Shown here one piece after another: positions 1 to 11,629 of a stretch of DNA of 64,000 nucleotides. Position 1 is the first letter of the stretch; every line of letters begins with the position of its first letter. Below the pieces are notes generated by a model, which saw only the letters and a program-made list of their open reading frames with translations, was not told where the DNA came from and did not search any database. The stretch comes from Agriotes lineatus (lineage: Eukaryota; Arthropoda; Insecta; Coleoptera; Elateridae). The translations under genes were made by a program, and so were the position numbers. Location: assembly GCA_940337035.1 (NCBI GenBank), contig OW679202.1, positions 16,060,708 through 16,124,707 on the forward strand, given 5' to 3'.

Positions 1-476
1 TATTATGTACTGCACAAGTAAAAAATGTTTGACCACTAGACTATTCTGTAAGAGGCACTTTGCCTATATCTGAAAACTCTTTTCAGCTATAATTTTGTTA
101 CTTATAAAATTCATGTAAATTTTAAGATATTATCCGAAAGAAAATTAAATAGCGTAAAAATAAAGTACTCTTAGTTCATAAGCGTGAAAGCAATCGTTTA
201 CCTTAAAATGTCCATCAAAGTATTTTGGTTGTCATTAAGACGTGTAATTATCAAGTAGCCATGATCACAAAAACAATGGGTAATGATTGTGATTGTGATC
301 TAGTAAAAAAAATAATAAACCAATTAATGAAGTCGGTGACGGATAATAACTTAAAATTTAAATAAATGTTAAAAGTAACAAAGTAATACCTAAAAATAGT
401 TTTCGGATATAGGTAAAGTGCCCCTTGCAGTGAAATCTAGTATATCAAACATATTTAACTGGTGCAGTACATAATA
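1..476. mobile_element. Foldback MITE with long terminal inverted repeats
   Basis: The first bases TATTATGTACTGCAC reappear inverted at the end (GTGCAGTACATAATA, to 476). The match continues inward: the segment near 49-75 (aggcactttgcctatatc) is mirrored near 405-425 (gatataggtaaagtgcc). No ORF lies inside. The outer left flank is cut by the window start, so the target duplication cannot be read. Superfamily unknown; a Tc1/mariner-type MITE is plausible. Confidence 0.6.
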
Positions 477-1069
477 GTGCGCATTTACACCAAAATTCAA
501 ATCGGTATCTTGACATTTGTGGAAATTGACATAAAAAGAAGAAAGAAAAAAATTGAATTTCAAGGCCCTATAACTTCTTACTAGAGGGACTTTGTACTAA
601 GATACATTAGGTTTAATCGATTTAAGTCCCTGTTAAAATCTTTGAATATATAAACATGGACTACCAGCAACCCCCACTTTTCTCATAGAAGCAATGTATA
701 AAGAATCAGCCAACATAGAATCCATTTCAGGAGTCGAACTTCAAGTGTTGGGTGAATAATAGTCTGGCGGGGTTAGGGAAAATCTCATTTTTATTTTGGC
801 TTACAACGTAAAGTTGGCGTTGGCAGTCCATGTTTATAGCCAAAGGTTAAAATGAATGACGTATTTCAATAAAAATTAGAAAAATAAATATATTCATACA
901 AAATAATTAAAAGTTTTTCCGTTATTTAGAATACTTAAACTTATTTTCAAAAAAGTTAAGAGCATATTATGTGCATATTTTGTAACTTTGGGTGCATATA
1001 GTTAACAAAATGTATGCATATATATGCGCATATTTTCGTACATTTGAGTTCATATAATTATCAGCTTTA

Positions 1070-1475
1070 ATTATTATAGCAAATATTGCTGGTGCTGTGC
1101 TGTAGACAATGTGTTTCATGTGACCCTATAGAAAAAAGTCTAAGCGTGTTATATCTGAACTGCGCGGAGGCCATGGAACAGGACCCAGCCTCCAATCCAG
1201 TGATGAGGGTAATTTTCATCCATCCATTCTCTGACTAAACCAGTATAATGTGGCGGCGCACCATCCATGTGAAACCACATTAAATTTTGTATTGCCGCCA
1301 AAGGAATATTTTCTAACATTTCTTGTAGACTGTGGTTTAAAAAGTGGAGAAAATTGTTGCCGTCTATTCGATGGGTTAAAAAGAATGGTCCAATGATAGT
1401 AGTGTAGTGAGGGGTGTTCTGGAGCACTTTGCATGTCACCCGAACGAACTGGCATGTCCATCCGAAGCGTGACCT
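1070..1475 (-). pseudogene. Mariner-like (DDE) transposase relic
   Basis: The minus-strand frame 1439-1149 contains the conserved transposase block HMDGAPPHY followed by WMDENYPHHWIGG. The next expected block (PVPWPPRSSD, then RLDFF) continues in another frame just downstream, so a frameshift is present. The HxDGAPPHY...WIG...WPPRSPD order is typical of insect mariner/Tc-like transposases, where the D of DGAPPH is catalytic. Only about 130 codons survive and no terminal repeats were found, so this is a dead fragment. It abuts the left edge of composite element E1. Confidence 0.65.
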
Positions 1476-1800
1476 TGTCTTTCAAGGTTAAGAAGAGGTG
1501 GTGAGAGTAGGTCGCGAAGAGGTGGTAAGGGGTGAGCAGTGGAGTCGGCAGGGGGGTGAAACCGGAAGAGCGCGATTTTCTGGTCATTTCTCGGAATTTG
1601 TAGCGGATGTGAGTCTGGGAATGCAGACGTCAGACTTGTCTAGACCTGTCCACACTTGTTTAAGCGGATGTGGGCGTCTGGAAAAATTTACACCGGATGT
1701 GATTGTTTGAGAATTTTCTCAATGCAGCTAAAAATAATTGTATGGAGTCATTGTTTGAGAAATTGCACGGTTGCTAAAAATAAATGTATGGAGTCATTGT

Positions 1801-1935
1801 GCACGTCATCAAATATTATAATTGTATTTATTTGTCTAAAACGTACATGTATACAATTATTACAAATATATTATGCATCAGTCAATTATTGTGCTAGAGA
1901 TGTTGTTGTTATCTCTGTCTGAGGTGTTACTATTT
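1801..1935 (-). repeat. Shared 3'-tail module, copy 1 (E1 left arm)
   Basis: Read on the minus strand this block has an AATAAA-type signal in agacaaataaatacaat, the segment acatgtacgttttagac, and on its far side the text cagacagagataacaac. The same module recurs at about 6083-6205, 7550-7700, 13330-13450, 16990-17130, 20880-21035 and 24540-24700, each time next to a Polinton-like ORF tail. I infer it is a common 3' untranslated region or recombination segment. Confidence 0.6.
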
Positions 1936-2009
1936 CCTCGTGCTAAGTTTCGAACCACAAAAAATATAAAAATTCGGTAGTAATTCTGTACAAAGTAGAA
2001 CTAGCCATC

Positions 2010-4256
2010 GTTAATGTGCAGACCCCGTTAGAAGAAATACCAGAAATTTTAAAACAGCTCCAAATAGATGACTTCCACCTTATGGATTTGAATATAACAC
2101 AAGACTTTGCTGGCATTTGCATGGATATGTGCGATTACTTAATGACTAATTACAACTTTTGCCTCCAAGGAGAGTACCAGGAAAATTGTAATGTGATTGT
2201 AGACAGCGATAAAAACAGTTGACTGTCTAATATGGATAAACTCGAATTAAAATATATAACAAATTTATTTGCCAAATTACAAGTCCAGGAGTTAACAAAC
2301 AGATTGGTAACCATATTATCGACTTTAACAATTGGCCCGGATACCTGTTTAAAGGAAACATTTTCTAATTTCCGCTAAGGAACATTGAATCACAAGATTG
2401 GAAGCAAAAATATATAATTATACTATTGGAGATTATTACAAGTGTATGACGATGTTATCTCATCGCGCAACAAAAAACATGTAGGTTAACTACATGTAGA
2501 ATGACAAAGATTCACTTTTGTGGATCGTATAGATAACATTTAAAATATATCTCCATTTTCTTGCTTCTCAGTTAATAATAATAAAATGCTAGTTTTATTT
2601 TTTGCATTCCTTCGGTTATGGAAAATGAAAAATGGTTAGCAACAGTATGAATAGATGCAGTATTTTTTTCTCTACAAAAATTTATTTACACTTTAGCTCT
2701 AAAATAATTAGGGGAGCCAATAATTGGACATTAAGAATTTAACACGAGATGAAAAAAAAATTGACCGGAAGTCGACCTCGGAAAAGAAATCCGATTTCCG
2801 GTTTCTATATATTTTTGGAATCTACTCTTCAAGCTGAGTCGAATGATATATATCTCGTCCTCCTAAAATATATCTCCATTCTCTTGCTTCTCAGTTTTTA
2901 AAAATTTAAATTTCGTCTAGCAAATTACAGAAAATCGTTTTTATACTTTTTTTTCTCGATAACGGTTGCAGATACGAAAAAACTGCAAGAGAACAAAAAG
3001 ATTCTAAACAAAACAGAAAACTCAATTTGTATTTTAGAATCTAACAGCGACGCACCGCAAAAAAGTTCAGGGGGAGAAAAGGAAGCATGACCCCTAAAAA
3101 AATATCTCCCTGTAGATTCTCACAACCATTTGATATGCTCAATGATGTAAGCCCTTCAGCGTAACCTGTATTCCAAATTTGAGCTAAATATCTCAAAAAC
3201 TGCAGGAGCTATAAAGGAAAAAGTTAAAAGTTAAAAAAAAATTGACCGGAAGTCGACCTCGGAAAAGAAATCCGATTTCCGGTTTCTATATATTTTTGGA
3301 ATCTACTCTTCAAGCTGAGTCGAATGATATATATCTCGTCCTCCTAAAATATATCTCCATTCTCTTGCTTCTCAGTTTTTAAAAATTTAAATTTCGTCTA
3401 GCAAATTACAGAAAATCGTTTTTATACTTTTTTTTCTCGATAACGGTTGCAGATACGAAAAAACTGCAAGAGAACAAAAAGATTCTAAACAAAACAGAAA
3501 ACTCAATTTGTATTTTAGAATCTACAGCGACGCACCGCAAAAAAGTTCAGGGGGAGAAAAGGAAGCATGACCCCTGAAAAAATATCTCCCTGTAGATTCT
3601 CACAACCATTTGATATGCTCAATGATGTAAGCCCTTCAGCGTAACCTGTATTCCAAATTTGAGCTAAATATCTCAAAAACTGCAGGAGCTATAAAGGAAA
3701 AAGTTAAAAGTTAAAAAAAAAATGACCGGAAGTCGACCTCGGAAAAGAAATCCGATTTCCGGTTTCTATATATTTTTGGAATCTACTCTTCAAGCTGAGT
3801 CGAATGATATATATCTCGTCCTCCTAAAATATATCTCCATTTTCTTGCTTCTCAGGTAATAATAACAAGTTAATGCACACAATGTATTTGATCCTTTAAA
3901 AGATTGTTTAAATTTATTGGAAACTAGTAAAATTTGCTTCCAAGATGCTCCAATATCTTCTGTCTCAATTGCTAAAATGTGGTCTAAAGTGACTAATACT
4001 CTGCAGAATAGTTGTTGTGTTGTATTTAATGTGTTACAATATGTTTATTGGAAAAATAGAAACACAAGAAAGTTGACTGGATTATAAATTAAATTACCCG
4101 ATAATCTAGAAAACCGAAATAAGATGATAAATTCTGCACTTTCTGCTTTTAGTTTTAATTAGCTGCCTGTTAATTATGTAGAAATTGTAGAAAATGATGT
4201 GAACACAAGCGACATAAATATTTGGCAAAAATGTTACATTAAAGCTGGAGAATTTT
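2010..4256 (+). pseudogene. Unidentified element gene, E1 left-arm copy (interrupted)
   Basis: I do not recognise this family. The frame around 2016-2222 contains TPLEEIPEILKQLQIDDF and GICMDMCDYLMTNYNFCLQG, then a stop, then KLELKYITNLFAKLQVQELT up to about 2378. The gene is cut at about 2441 by a 1.4-kb insertion and resumes at about 3870 with SSVSIAKMWSKVTNTLQN-like coding. It ends near TSDINIWQKCYIKAGEF at about 4256. The right-arm homologue (7640-6780, minus) gives the same protein in the mirrored orientation, so it is an element gene rather than chance. Several stops and frameshifts make this copy inactive. No motif tells its function. Confidence 0.5.
2442..3869. repeat. Insertion carrying a ~480-bp tandem repeat (about 2.3 copies)
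   Basis: The unit beginning ttgaccggaagtcgacctcg occurs at about 2761, 3242 and 3722 (period 480-481 bp) with very few differences between copies; the last copy is partial and ends with ttgcttctcag near 3854. A stub of the unit end is also present at about 2545-2575. The whole block splits the E1 left-arm gene, and ACAAG stands at both edges (about 2438-2442 and 3865-3869), which would fit a 5-bp target duplication. No ORF. Copy similarity suggests recent unequal exchange. Confidence 0.6.
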
Positions 4257-4662
4257 AACACATAATAAACACAATGCTTGAGTACGTTACATAAAGCAAG
4301 TTCAGTCGAATTACTAAGGTTATTACAATTACATGCTAAAGACTGTGGACAAAAGGTAAGATTAAAATATTTTTTTAAAATAAAGCCTTGAGAATAGGAA
4401 TTAAATTAAATAAAGCCAAATAAAAGCTATTAGACCACAACAATATATTAGTAAAAATCTCTAATTACTAAGAATGCTATACACGATACCCAACAGTGAG
4501 GGAGAGTTTCATTTTTGCTGGATAAAAAACTTATCTATATTGGTTAAAAATCAGATACATAAGAGAAATTCTCAAACTTTAATATTTGATATTTGTTTAA
4601 ATCATTTTGTAACTAAAAAATCGCATTAGAAATTGTAAAAATCTGGTGTGACACACACACAA

Positions 4663-5322
4663 CTTCCTTTTACAGTGATCTTATAATTAGTAAAAAATTT
4701 CATTTTTAATTTTTAACCAGTTGTTAAAAATTTTCAAAAATTACAAATTCTACAAAAACGGTACAAAATCGAGTGTTAGTTGAAGAGACAAATTTTCTCT
4801 AGAATTTTAAGGTGAATTCAAAAATGTAATAATATACCGGGTGTTTTATTTAAAATAGGAGTTAATAAAAAAAATAGAAAAAAAAACAAAAGAAACCCAC
4901 TTTAGAAGTATTCAACTGGAAAATCACCTATCTCACATCAATACACATTAAAAATGTAAGAAAAATGTAAAATTTAAAAAAAATCGTTAGAGCAGTTTTT
5001 GAAAAAATCGAAAAAAACTGAAAAATCACAAGAGTAAACACCTACTTCCGGTTATGCGATTTTCTTCAAAAGCTTGCTGTCTCATCTACATAGTACACAA
5101 AACTTATATATGAAGTTTCAATGCCATACCTCTTTTCGTTTTTGAGATATTCTGTTCACAGACAGACAGACAGACAGACACACAGACACACACACAGACA
5201 GACCAATGAAAAAAAATATGTTTTTTTGGATCAGGGGACTCTAAAACGTGAAGATCTGTTGAAAACTCAATTTCGAATTTTTGGGGTGAATCCAATACTT
5301 CCTTTATAGTAGTAAAAGGAAG
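4663..5322. mobile_element. MITE with CTTCCTTTTAC inverted ends
   Basis: The left end CTTCCTTTTAC (4663) is mirrored by GTAAAAGGAAG (ends 5322). The interior has no real gene. An (AGAC)n/(ACAC)n microsatellite runs at about 5155-5212, and the open frames crossing it are artefacts of that repeat. No target duplication is clear. It lies in the middle of E1. Confidence 0.5.
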
Positions 5323-5499
5323 TAATAATGTAAATAAAACTAAAATTAGAATGCCTGAAGGAGGTACAGATTTGCAGACTATAGAAAATACCTGTTCGGA
5401 CTTGTTAAGACCTGTTGAAAAAAATCGCAAGAAAATATGAAAATCCAGTTGCTATCCCGTACAAAAACTAGAGCTGGCGGATGTTAAAGTGGAAAAACT

Positions 5500-5770
5500 A
5501 GAATATTAAAGCAGCTCCAAGGTGATGACTTCTACCTTATAGATATAACACAAAACTTTGCCGGCATTTGCATGGATATGTGTGATTACTTAATGACTAA
5601 TCACAACTTTTGCCTGCAAGGGAAGTACCGGGAAAATTGTAGTGTGATTGTAGACAGCGATAAAAGCAGTTAACTGTCTAATATGGATGAACTCGAATTA
5701 AGATATATTACAAGTGCAAGAGTTAACAAGTAAATCGGAAACCATATATTATTGACGCACGATTAAAAGA
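5500..5770 (+). pseudogene. Third partial copy of the unidentified E1 gene
   Basis: Plus-strand translation gives ILKQLQGDDFYLID, then AGICMDMCDYLMTNHNFCL and VIVDSDKSS with a stop, and MDELELRYIT. This matches the genes at 2010-2300 and 7600-7270. It is internal to E1, truncated on both sides and disrupted. It implies that the gene module was duplicated within the element family more than once. Confidence 0.5.
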
Positions 5771-6082
5771 AACATTTACGTCTTCTTTGGCTAGAGAGCA
5801 CGGAATTACAAGATAAATAATGTGTTCGGCCCTCTGGAGGACTGTTTAAGTGTACTGGCAGGCAGTATTTAACATAATACAAAAGTGTTGGGGCTGGGGA
5901 GACATTGGGAAATTCTCAACACTGTTTGTAAGCACCGAATGTAAATATTACGTGTTTTCCAGTACTTTATTAAATACACAAAGTTTCGAAATTGGGCGAT
6001 AGTTATTTATTTCGCTTTTGCTGTTGGATTTATGTACAGAAGGACTTTTATGAACACGACGGTGTAATAAAACGACAATTGT

Positions 6083-6205
6083 AAATATAATTGTATTTAT
6101 TTGTCTAAAACGTACATGTATAAAATTATCACAAATATATTATGCACCAGTCAATTATTATGGTAGAGGTGTTTCTGGCATCTCTGTCTGGGTTGTAACG
6201 ATCTC
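6083..6205 (-). repeat. Shared 3'-tail module, copy 2
   Basis: Same module as at 1801-1935, here directly downstream (minus strand) of the E1 DUF8207-type gene relic. It contains the AATAAA context agacaaataaatacaat. Confidence 0.55.
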
Positions 6206-6770
6206 CTCGAATACAAGTTTCGTGCTGTTTCCGACATTGTCGAACTGGCTTTATTCAATTATTCCTGCCTCTTTTAACTCTTCTATTATACTAATAATTT
6301 CATTTATATGATTTGTATGGCCGGGTGCTTGTGAGGCATACAGTAACTTTAATCGATCGACAAACTCGTTCGGATCAACCCAGTAAACATTAACAACGGT
6401 TTATTGCTAACTTGTTTATACATTTGTTGCGTACCTTTACCAGTACGCTTTTTAGTCTTTAATGATATCAATGATGGCGATGGGTGGTGATGATCATGAA
6501 GGATCAGATTTTATAAATTCCTTGGATTTCGCTTGGTTGAAACTTACCTTCTGCTCATTTTTATCAAAATTTTTATGCGCCGCATTTGTTCTGTTTATGA
6601 TATCATTATAGTGTGCTCTATCTGTCGGCGTTGGAGTTATTTGGGAATCGTTTTTAAATAGTAATTCATACAAACCAGGCGTACCTTCATAGTGCACATT
6701 TTTAACTATTATATCTGATCCCTTTATATCTAGCTCATTTCCACCAAAATAAAAATAGTAATTTTATACA
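6205..6770 (-). pseudogene. DUF8207-type Polinton-associated protein, E1 relic
   Basis: The minus strand reads FYFGGNELDIKGSDIIVKN, then YEGTPGLYELLFKND and YNDIINRTNAAHKNFD. These match the C-terminal half of the longer gene at 18190-17150 in E2. The GTPGLxELL...Y..II..TNA block is the hallmark of a protein (DUF8207 from memory) common in insect Polinton/Maverick relatives. The N-terminal half is missing: upstream of about 6765 the sequence switches to the right-arm gene. At the position where the E2 copy has a premature TAG this copy has a glutamine codon. Biochemical role unknown. Confidence 0.6.
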
Positions 6771-6779
6771 ATTTCTACA

Positions 6780-7640
6780 TAATTAACAGGCAGATAATTA
6801 AAACTAAAAGCAGAAAGTTGCATAATTTATCATCTTATTTCGATTATCTAGATTATCGGGTAATTTAATTTGTAATCCACTTTCTTGTGTTTCTATTTCT
6901 CCAATAAACATGTTGTAACACATTATTAAATACAACACAACAACTATTCTGCAGAGTATTAGTCAATTTAGACCACATTTTAGCAATTGAGACAGAATAT
7001 ATTGGAGCATCTTGGAAGCACATTTTATTAGTTTCCAATAAATATAAACAATCTTTTAATGGATCAAATATATTGTGTGCATTATAATAATCTCCAATAG
7101 TATAATGATATATGTTTGCCCCCAATCTTGTGATTCCATGTTCCTTCGCGAAAATTAGAAAATGTTTCCTTTAAACAGGTATCCGGGCCAATTGATAAAG
7201 TCGATAATATGGTTATCAATCTGTTTGTCAACTCCTGGACTTGTAATTTGGCAAATAAATTTGTTATATATCCTAATTCGAGTTCATCCATATTAGACAG
7301 TCAGCTGTTTTTATCGCTGTCTACAATCACATTACAATTTTCCTGGTACTCTCAAAAATTGTGATTAGTCATTAAGTAATCGCCCATAGCCACGCAAATG
7401 CCAGCAGTCTTGTGTTATATTCAAATCCATAAGGCGAAAGTCATCTATTTGGAGCCGTTTTAAAATTTCTGGTATTTCTTCTAACGGGGTCTGCACATTA
7501 ACGAAGGCTAGTTCTACTTTGTACAGAATTACTACGGGATTTTTATATTTTTTGTGGTTCGAACCTTGGCTACGAGGAGATCGTAACACCTCAGACAGAG
7601 ATGACAACATATTTAGCACAATAATGGGCTGATACATAAT
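6780..7640 (-). pseudogene. Unidentified element gene, E1 right-arm copy
   Basis: Mirror of the 2010-4256 gene. Minus-strand pieces are VQTPLEEIPEILKRLQIDDF (about 7490-7440), MDELELGYITNLFAKLQ (7291 downward) and IYHYTIGDYYNAHNIFD then MCFQDAPIYSVSIAKMW (about 7110-6960). They lie in different frames, so at least two frameshifts are present. No catalytic or metal-binding motif is apparent. Unlike the left copy it lacks the 480-bp repeat insertion, which shows where that insertion landed. Confidence 0.5.
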
Positions 7641-7700
7641 ATATTTGTAATAATTTTATACATGTACATTTTAGACAAAAAATACAATTATAATATTTGA
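7550..7700 (+). repeat. Shared 3'-tail module, copy 3 (E1 right arm)
   Basis: Plus-strand ggagatcgtaacacc, cagacagagatgacaac and acatgtacattttagacaaa occur in order, as in the other six copies. The inverted partner is at 1801-1935. Confidence 0.55.
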
Positions 7701-8009
7701 TGACGTGCACAATGACTCCATACCTTTATTTTTAGCAACCGTGCAATTTCTCAAACAATGACTCCATACAATAATTTTTAGCTGCATTGAGAAAATTCTC
7801 AAACAATCACATCCGGTATAAATTTTCCCAGAAACAAGTGTCGACAGGTCTCGACAAGTCTGACATCTGCATTCCCAGATTCACATCCGCTACAAATTCC
7901 GAGAAATGACCAAAAAATCGCGCTCCCCCGGTTCCAACCCCTTGCCGACTCGACTGCTCACCCCTTACCACCTCTTCGCGACCTTGAAAGGCATACCCTC
8001 ACCACATGA

Positions 8010-8550
8010 ATTTTTTAATAAGTAATGGTTGTGTTTGAATGATAGTTTAAATATCTGATTAATTTAGTAGGTTTTCTATACCAATTTGTGGTTATTACAC
8101 CGTTTTTTCTCTTGTTAATGTGAGGTCTAAAAAGTTAATCGATTTTAGTTTGTTTTCCCTTTCGATGGTAAATTTTAATCTTGGATGTATACCTATTATT
8201 GAAAATTTGGTAAATTGTATTTATTTTTGTTTTATTTGCACACAATACTATGTCGTCTACGTAACGTTGGTAAAAGTTGATGTCTTTATTATTTTTAATT
8301 AGATTGAATTCTATATCAATTAGTAATAGTTTAGCTATGGGGATCCCATGGGTACTCCAAATCTTTTAATATAGATTTTTTTGTTGTATGAGAAGTATGT
8401 ATTAGTTAAAACAAGTTTTAAGGCATCAAGAAAGTCAATTTTTGGTATGTTTTTGAATTCTGTTAATTCGTGCCAGTATTTTTCTACTGTTTGTAAAGCA
8501 AGCTCTGTTGGTATGTTGGTATATCTTGAACTTAGAACCTGCCTTTCAAA
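8010..8550 (-). pseudogene. Penelope-like reverse transcriptase fragment
   Basis: Minus-strand frame 8553-8335 contains SRYTNIPTELALQTVEKYW and IKRFGVPMGSP, the same protein as the Penelope copy at 26224-26688. The next block, with the YVDD catalytic motif and the IEFNLI segment, continues at lower coordinates (about 8310-8200) with frame disruptions. The fragment ends at about 8010 against the right end of E1 and at about 8545 against unrelated sequence. Confidence 0.75.
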
Positions 8551-8559
8551 CAAAAATGA

Positions 8560-11500
8560 TTAAAAGGTAAAATAACAACTACATTATTTTTGATCTATTA
8601 CGGCTAATAGATTGCAACCTAACTAACTTATCACCTTTTACTTACAGTAAATTTTTATAACCTACAAATTGGTATCAAGAAGATATATTGCAAACGCTAC
8701 TAGTTGCGAGTCCCTAAAATTAATGCAATGTACTCGGCAATTTTAATAATAAAATTTATACAGATTTATAGATTTAGACTGTTTAAGATCAGATGGTTGT
8801 ATTTTTATTTATTCAAATAAAATAGTATTTTGCCCTCTTTTATGTTTTATCGATCTGCAACTTCAATTTTTCTAAAAACGCTAGCTCGGTAGGCACTTGA
8901 CTCAGTTCAAAAAGGTTAGGTTCCTGCTAATTTATTATTTTACTTTACGCTGGCACGCCACTGTGTGCCCAAATTAATCCTAATACGCAGTCGCAATGTA
9001 AGTGCGGCTGTCAAAATTACAAAAATGGTTTGATTAGATCGCAGTATGCGTTTTTGACTTGGAAACATTCAAATTTATGAACAAACTACCAGGTATTTAT
9101 TTGAATTCTAGTGTTTTAGCGCTTCTAATTATCTTTTGTTCCAGCGATTAATTTGTTGTACTCATATATGTAATACTTACTATATTGCTAGCGGCTATGA
9201 GTGGGAAACTCACGAAGGAAATGAGACAGACAACCAACTCTTCAATGTATAATGGTGAGCTGTGCGCAAGCGCGTCGTCCGCGCGGTGGGGAAGTGAAGC
9301 AACCAAGTTTAAAATTCGCTTTTAAAGGCGGAGTTTGAATTCTCACGCATGCGCGCGAGACGCGTTATACTTTAAGTGAGACTATGTCGGCGCCGTAATG
9401 TTTTCGGGCGTTCCGAGGCCCTACTAGCAATATATGTATAATACATATATGGTTGTACTACGTCACACAAAAGCGGCTTGGATTTGCAATTGTTATAACC
9501 TCCCTTAGCCTCACAATTCTACTTGGATAAATAATTGGCAAAATGAGTTAGCTGGAGGCTTGAATATGCATGAATCTTATTCACAACGGTAATGTTTCTC
9601 TCGTACACAAATTTCTGCTTCCTCACAATGTTAATAAGCTTTTTACAGTACCTTAAATTTTTCAGATGGTACCGATCATTCTTCGGAAAGGAGGGCCTCG
9701 CTCGAATCTTCTCTTGGAGTCGATGTCCCCGGAGTTTCTGTTGCTAGGCGTTGTCCTACAGCTCCCTGTGATGTGTCCCAGTAGTCAGCTCTAGTCTCGG
9801 ATCCTTTATTCCGCTGCTATCGGCCTTCATAAATTTGAAGTGGTCGCTACCGCAGCTTCGGAAGCTTCTTGCAGCAAATAATTTTTTTATTAGAAAAATT
9901 GTTACCCACACTTTCACTGGTACTCTGCGATGTGCTCAACACGATGGTATACTTGTTATTTGTATAAATTATTATTTAATAGCTAAAAACTTGGTTGAAA
10001 TGAGAGCCCAAAAATTGCATGTCAAAATTAATTTTATTCAATTGTTAATTGTTTTCGTCCTTTCTAAACAAAAACAAATCTTATAACTATAAACAGGACA
10101 TTGACTGAATTCAAATGAGTTACATATTATATTAAACATTCTTATAAATAATTAGATCTAAACAATTTACATTTCTAAAATTACTGTCCACATTTTATTA
10201 ATTGTCACAGTGTTTTTGTGCCACTCCATGTTTTATTAAGTGCGTTTCATGTTCACTCACGTATTTACATTGACTAGTTTTTCGTTCACTTCCTTCCTAA
10301 TTGTTCCCTGGTTTCTCACTGTCTTCCTTTCCTCGTTTCGTGGCCTAATTTTGTGTCTACTTTTCCTCAAGTTTCTATCAAGTCATGTTTGCTTCTTACA
10401 ATTGCTAGTTTACGCCTGCACTATATGCTCTTTGCAATGTTCTCATCTTTCCTGGCTAATACCCTTTTAGAATTGTTCACGAATTGTACTAACTAGTTAA
10501 GTTGAACTCTACGCTTCATAACCTGCACTTAGCAAACCTTTTTGTGATTATTTAATTTGGTTTGGCTATTCACTCAGCCTCACCTAATAACTAATTGATA
10601 TGAACTTTGACTCTTAACCCTGTGAAAAGCAAGTTGCCTCCTTTGCGTTCCTTAATCAATTCAATTCTTTTTAACACAAGCATCCCTTTTTCAATGCATT
10701 TACGGAATGACATTTAACTTATCTTTGCGGCTAGATAAAACATCCCTACTCTGGGCTTTAATTTAGTTTTAATATTGAACTGCAATCAGAGCAGAGCCAT
10801 AGGGCCTCAATACCACTGCAATATAGGAATAAAATTTTCGATAAGTACGGTTCACTCATACAAAACTACAACTATAGGTAACACTATAACATTCATTAAC
10901 CAAACCACAATTATAATAATATTTGAATCCGTTCCTTTCAGCATAAAATCAAGTAGCCGGGGAGGGAAACAAAATTTGCGGTTTTACTTTCCGACAAGAA
11001 GTCAAAACAAACACAAAATTAAAGACTTAAATTAAATAATGAAACGAAAAAATTAAACAGTGCCTTATTTATTTTACTAATAGACAAACTATTGGTGAAT
11101 TACTACAAAGAAAAACATTAAATTTAAAACAAAATTGACACACGTTACCAGGTAACGGGAAAAAATGTTTACACTACAAGTTAATATATTCATCTAAAGA
11201 TTTATTCTTTATTCTAGATTAAGATTAACGAAAATTGAATAATGTTTAAACATTTAACTACTCGACCTCTCAAACTTTATGGGGGAAAAGTTATACTTTT
11301 ATTAAAAAACAAAAATATAACTGTAAGTATCGTCTTTCAGCAAACACCCTTTTTCGAATATTAATAAAAATTAATTTCCAGCAGGATTAATTATCCAAAA
11401 TTAAAACACACTAATTTTGTTTACTAAGATATAAAAGTTTGAAGATTGGGAAATAAAAACAAATTATAATGATTAAAAGTAGTTGAAAGAATCCTACTCA

Positions 11501-11620
11501 ATAATGAATTTGCAATTCAAAGAGGTATGTTATATAGTGAGGCGTTTATTCTTTCACATACCTAATTTTTATCTTTGTATTCCTTTCAGAACTACCCTAC
11601 CATGTAAAAGGCGGTTTTGA
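8560..11620. other. Gene-poor stretch, no recognisable coding
   Basis: Apart from the small inverted-end element at 9181-9434, I see no convincing gene here. Open frames are short and lack family motifs. A GC-richer patch at about 9660-9860 (cttcggaaaggagggcctcg and following) contrasts with the AT-rich surroundings but gives no recognisable protein. Confidence 0.5.
9181..9434. mobile_element. Candidate 254-bp GC-rich MITE
   Basis: TATATTGCTAG at the left edge is mirrored by CTAGCAATATA at the right. The interior is GC-richer than the flanks and contains CpG-rich strings (gcgcgtcgtccgcgcgg). The target duplication is ambiguous because the flanks are TA-rich. It could instead be an unrelated GC-rich insertion with a chance inverted repeat. 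Confidence 0.35.
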
Positions 11621-11629
11621 TTATATAAT

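Larger units (their letters stand above)
1475..8005. mobile_element. E1: decayed Polinton-like composite with inverted arms
   Basis: The left end (about 1495-1740) and right end (about 7790-8000) are inverted copies: cgcgaagaggtggtaagggg is at the left and its complement cccttaccacctcttcgcg at the right, followed by a matching block with cgcgattttctggtcatttc. Both arms then carry a common 3'-tail module (about 1800-1935 and 7550-7700) and the same unidentified gene (2010-4256 and 6780-7640). A DUF8207-type gene relic lies at 6205-6770. Subterminal blocks (ggatgtgagtctgggaatgcag) are shared with E2, so the two are related. No integrase or polymerase B was seen. Boundaries are approximate; no clean target duplication was found. 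Confidence 0.6.

Noticed and set aside
5104..5430. Open frames through the AGAC/ACAC repeat on both strands
   Set aside because: They are translated microsatellite within a MITE, with low-complexity C/V/S or T/D/R/Q runs and no homologous motif.
9835..11035. Possible small genes in the 8.6-11.6 kb gap
   Set aside because: Short, low-complexity frames without motifs or splice structure.
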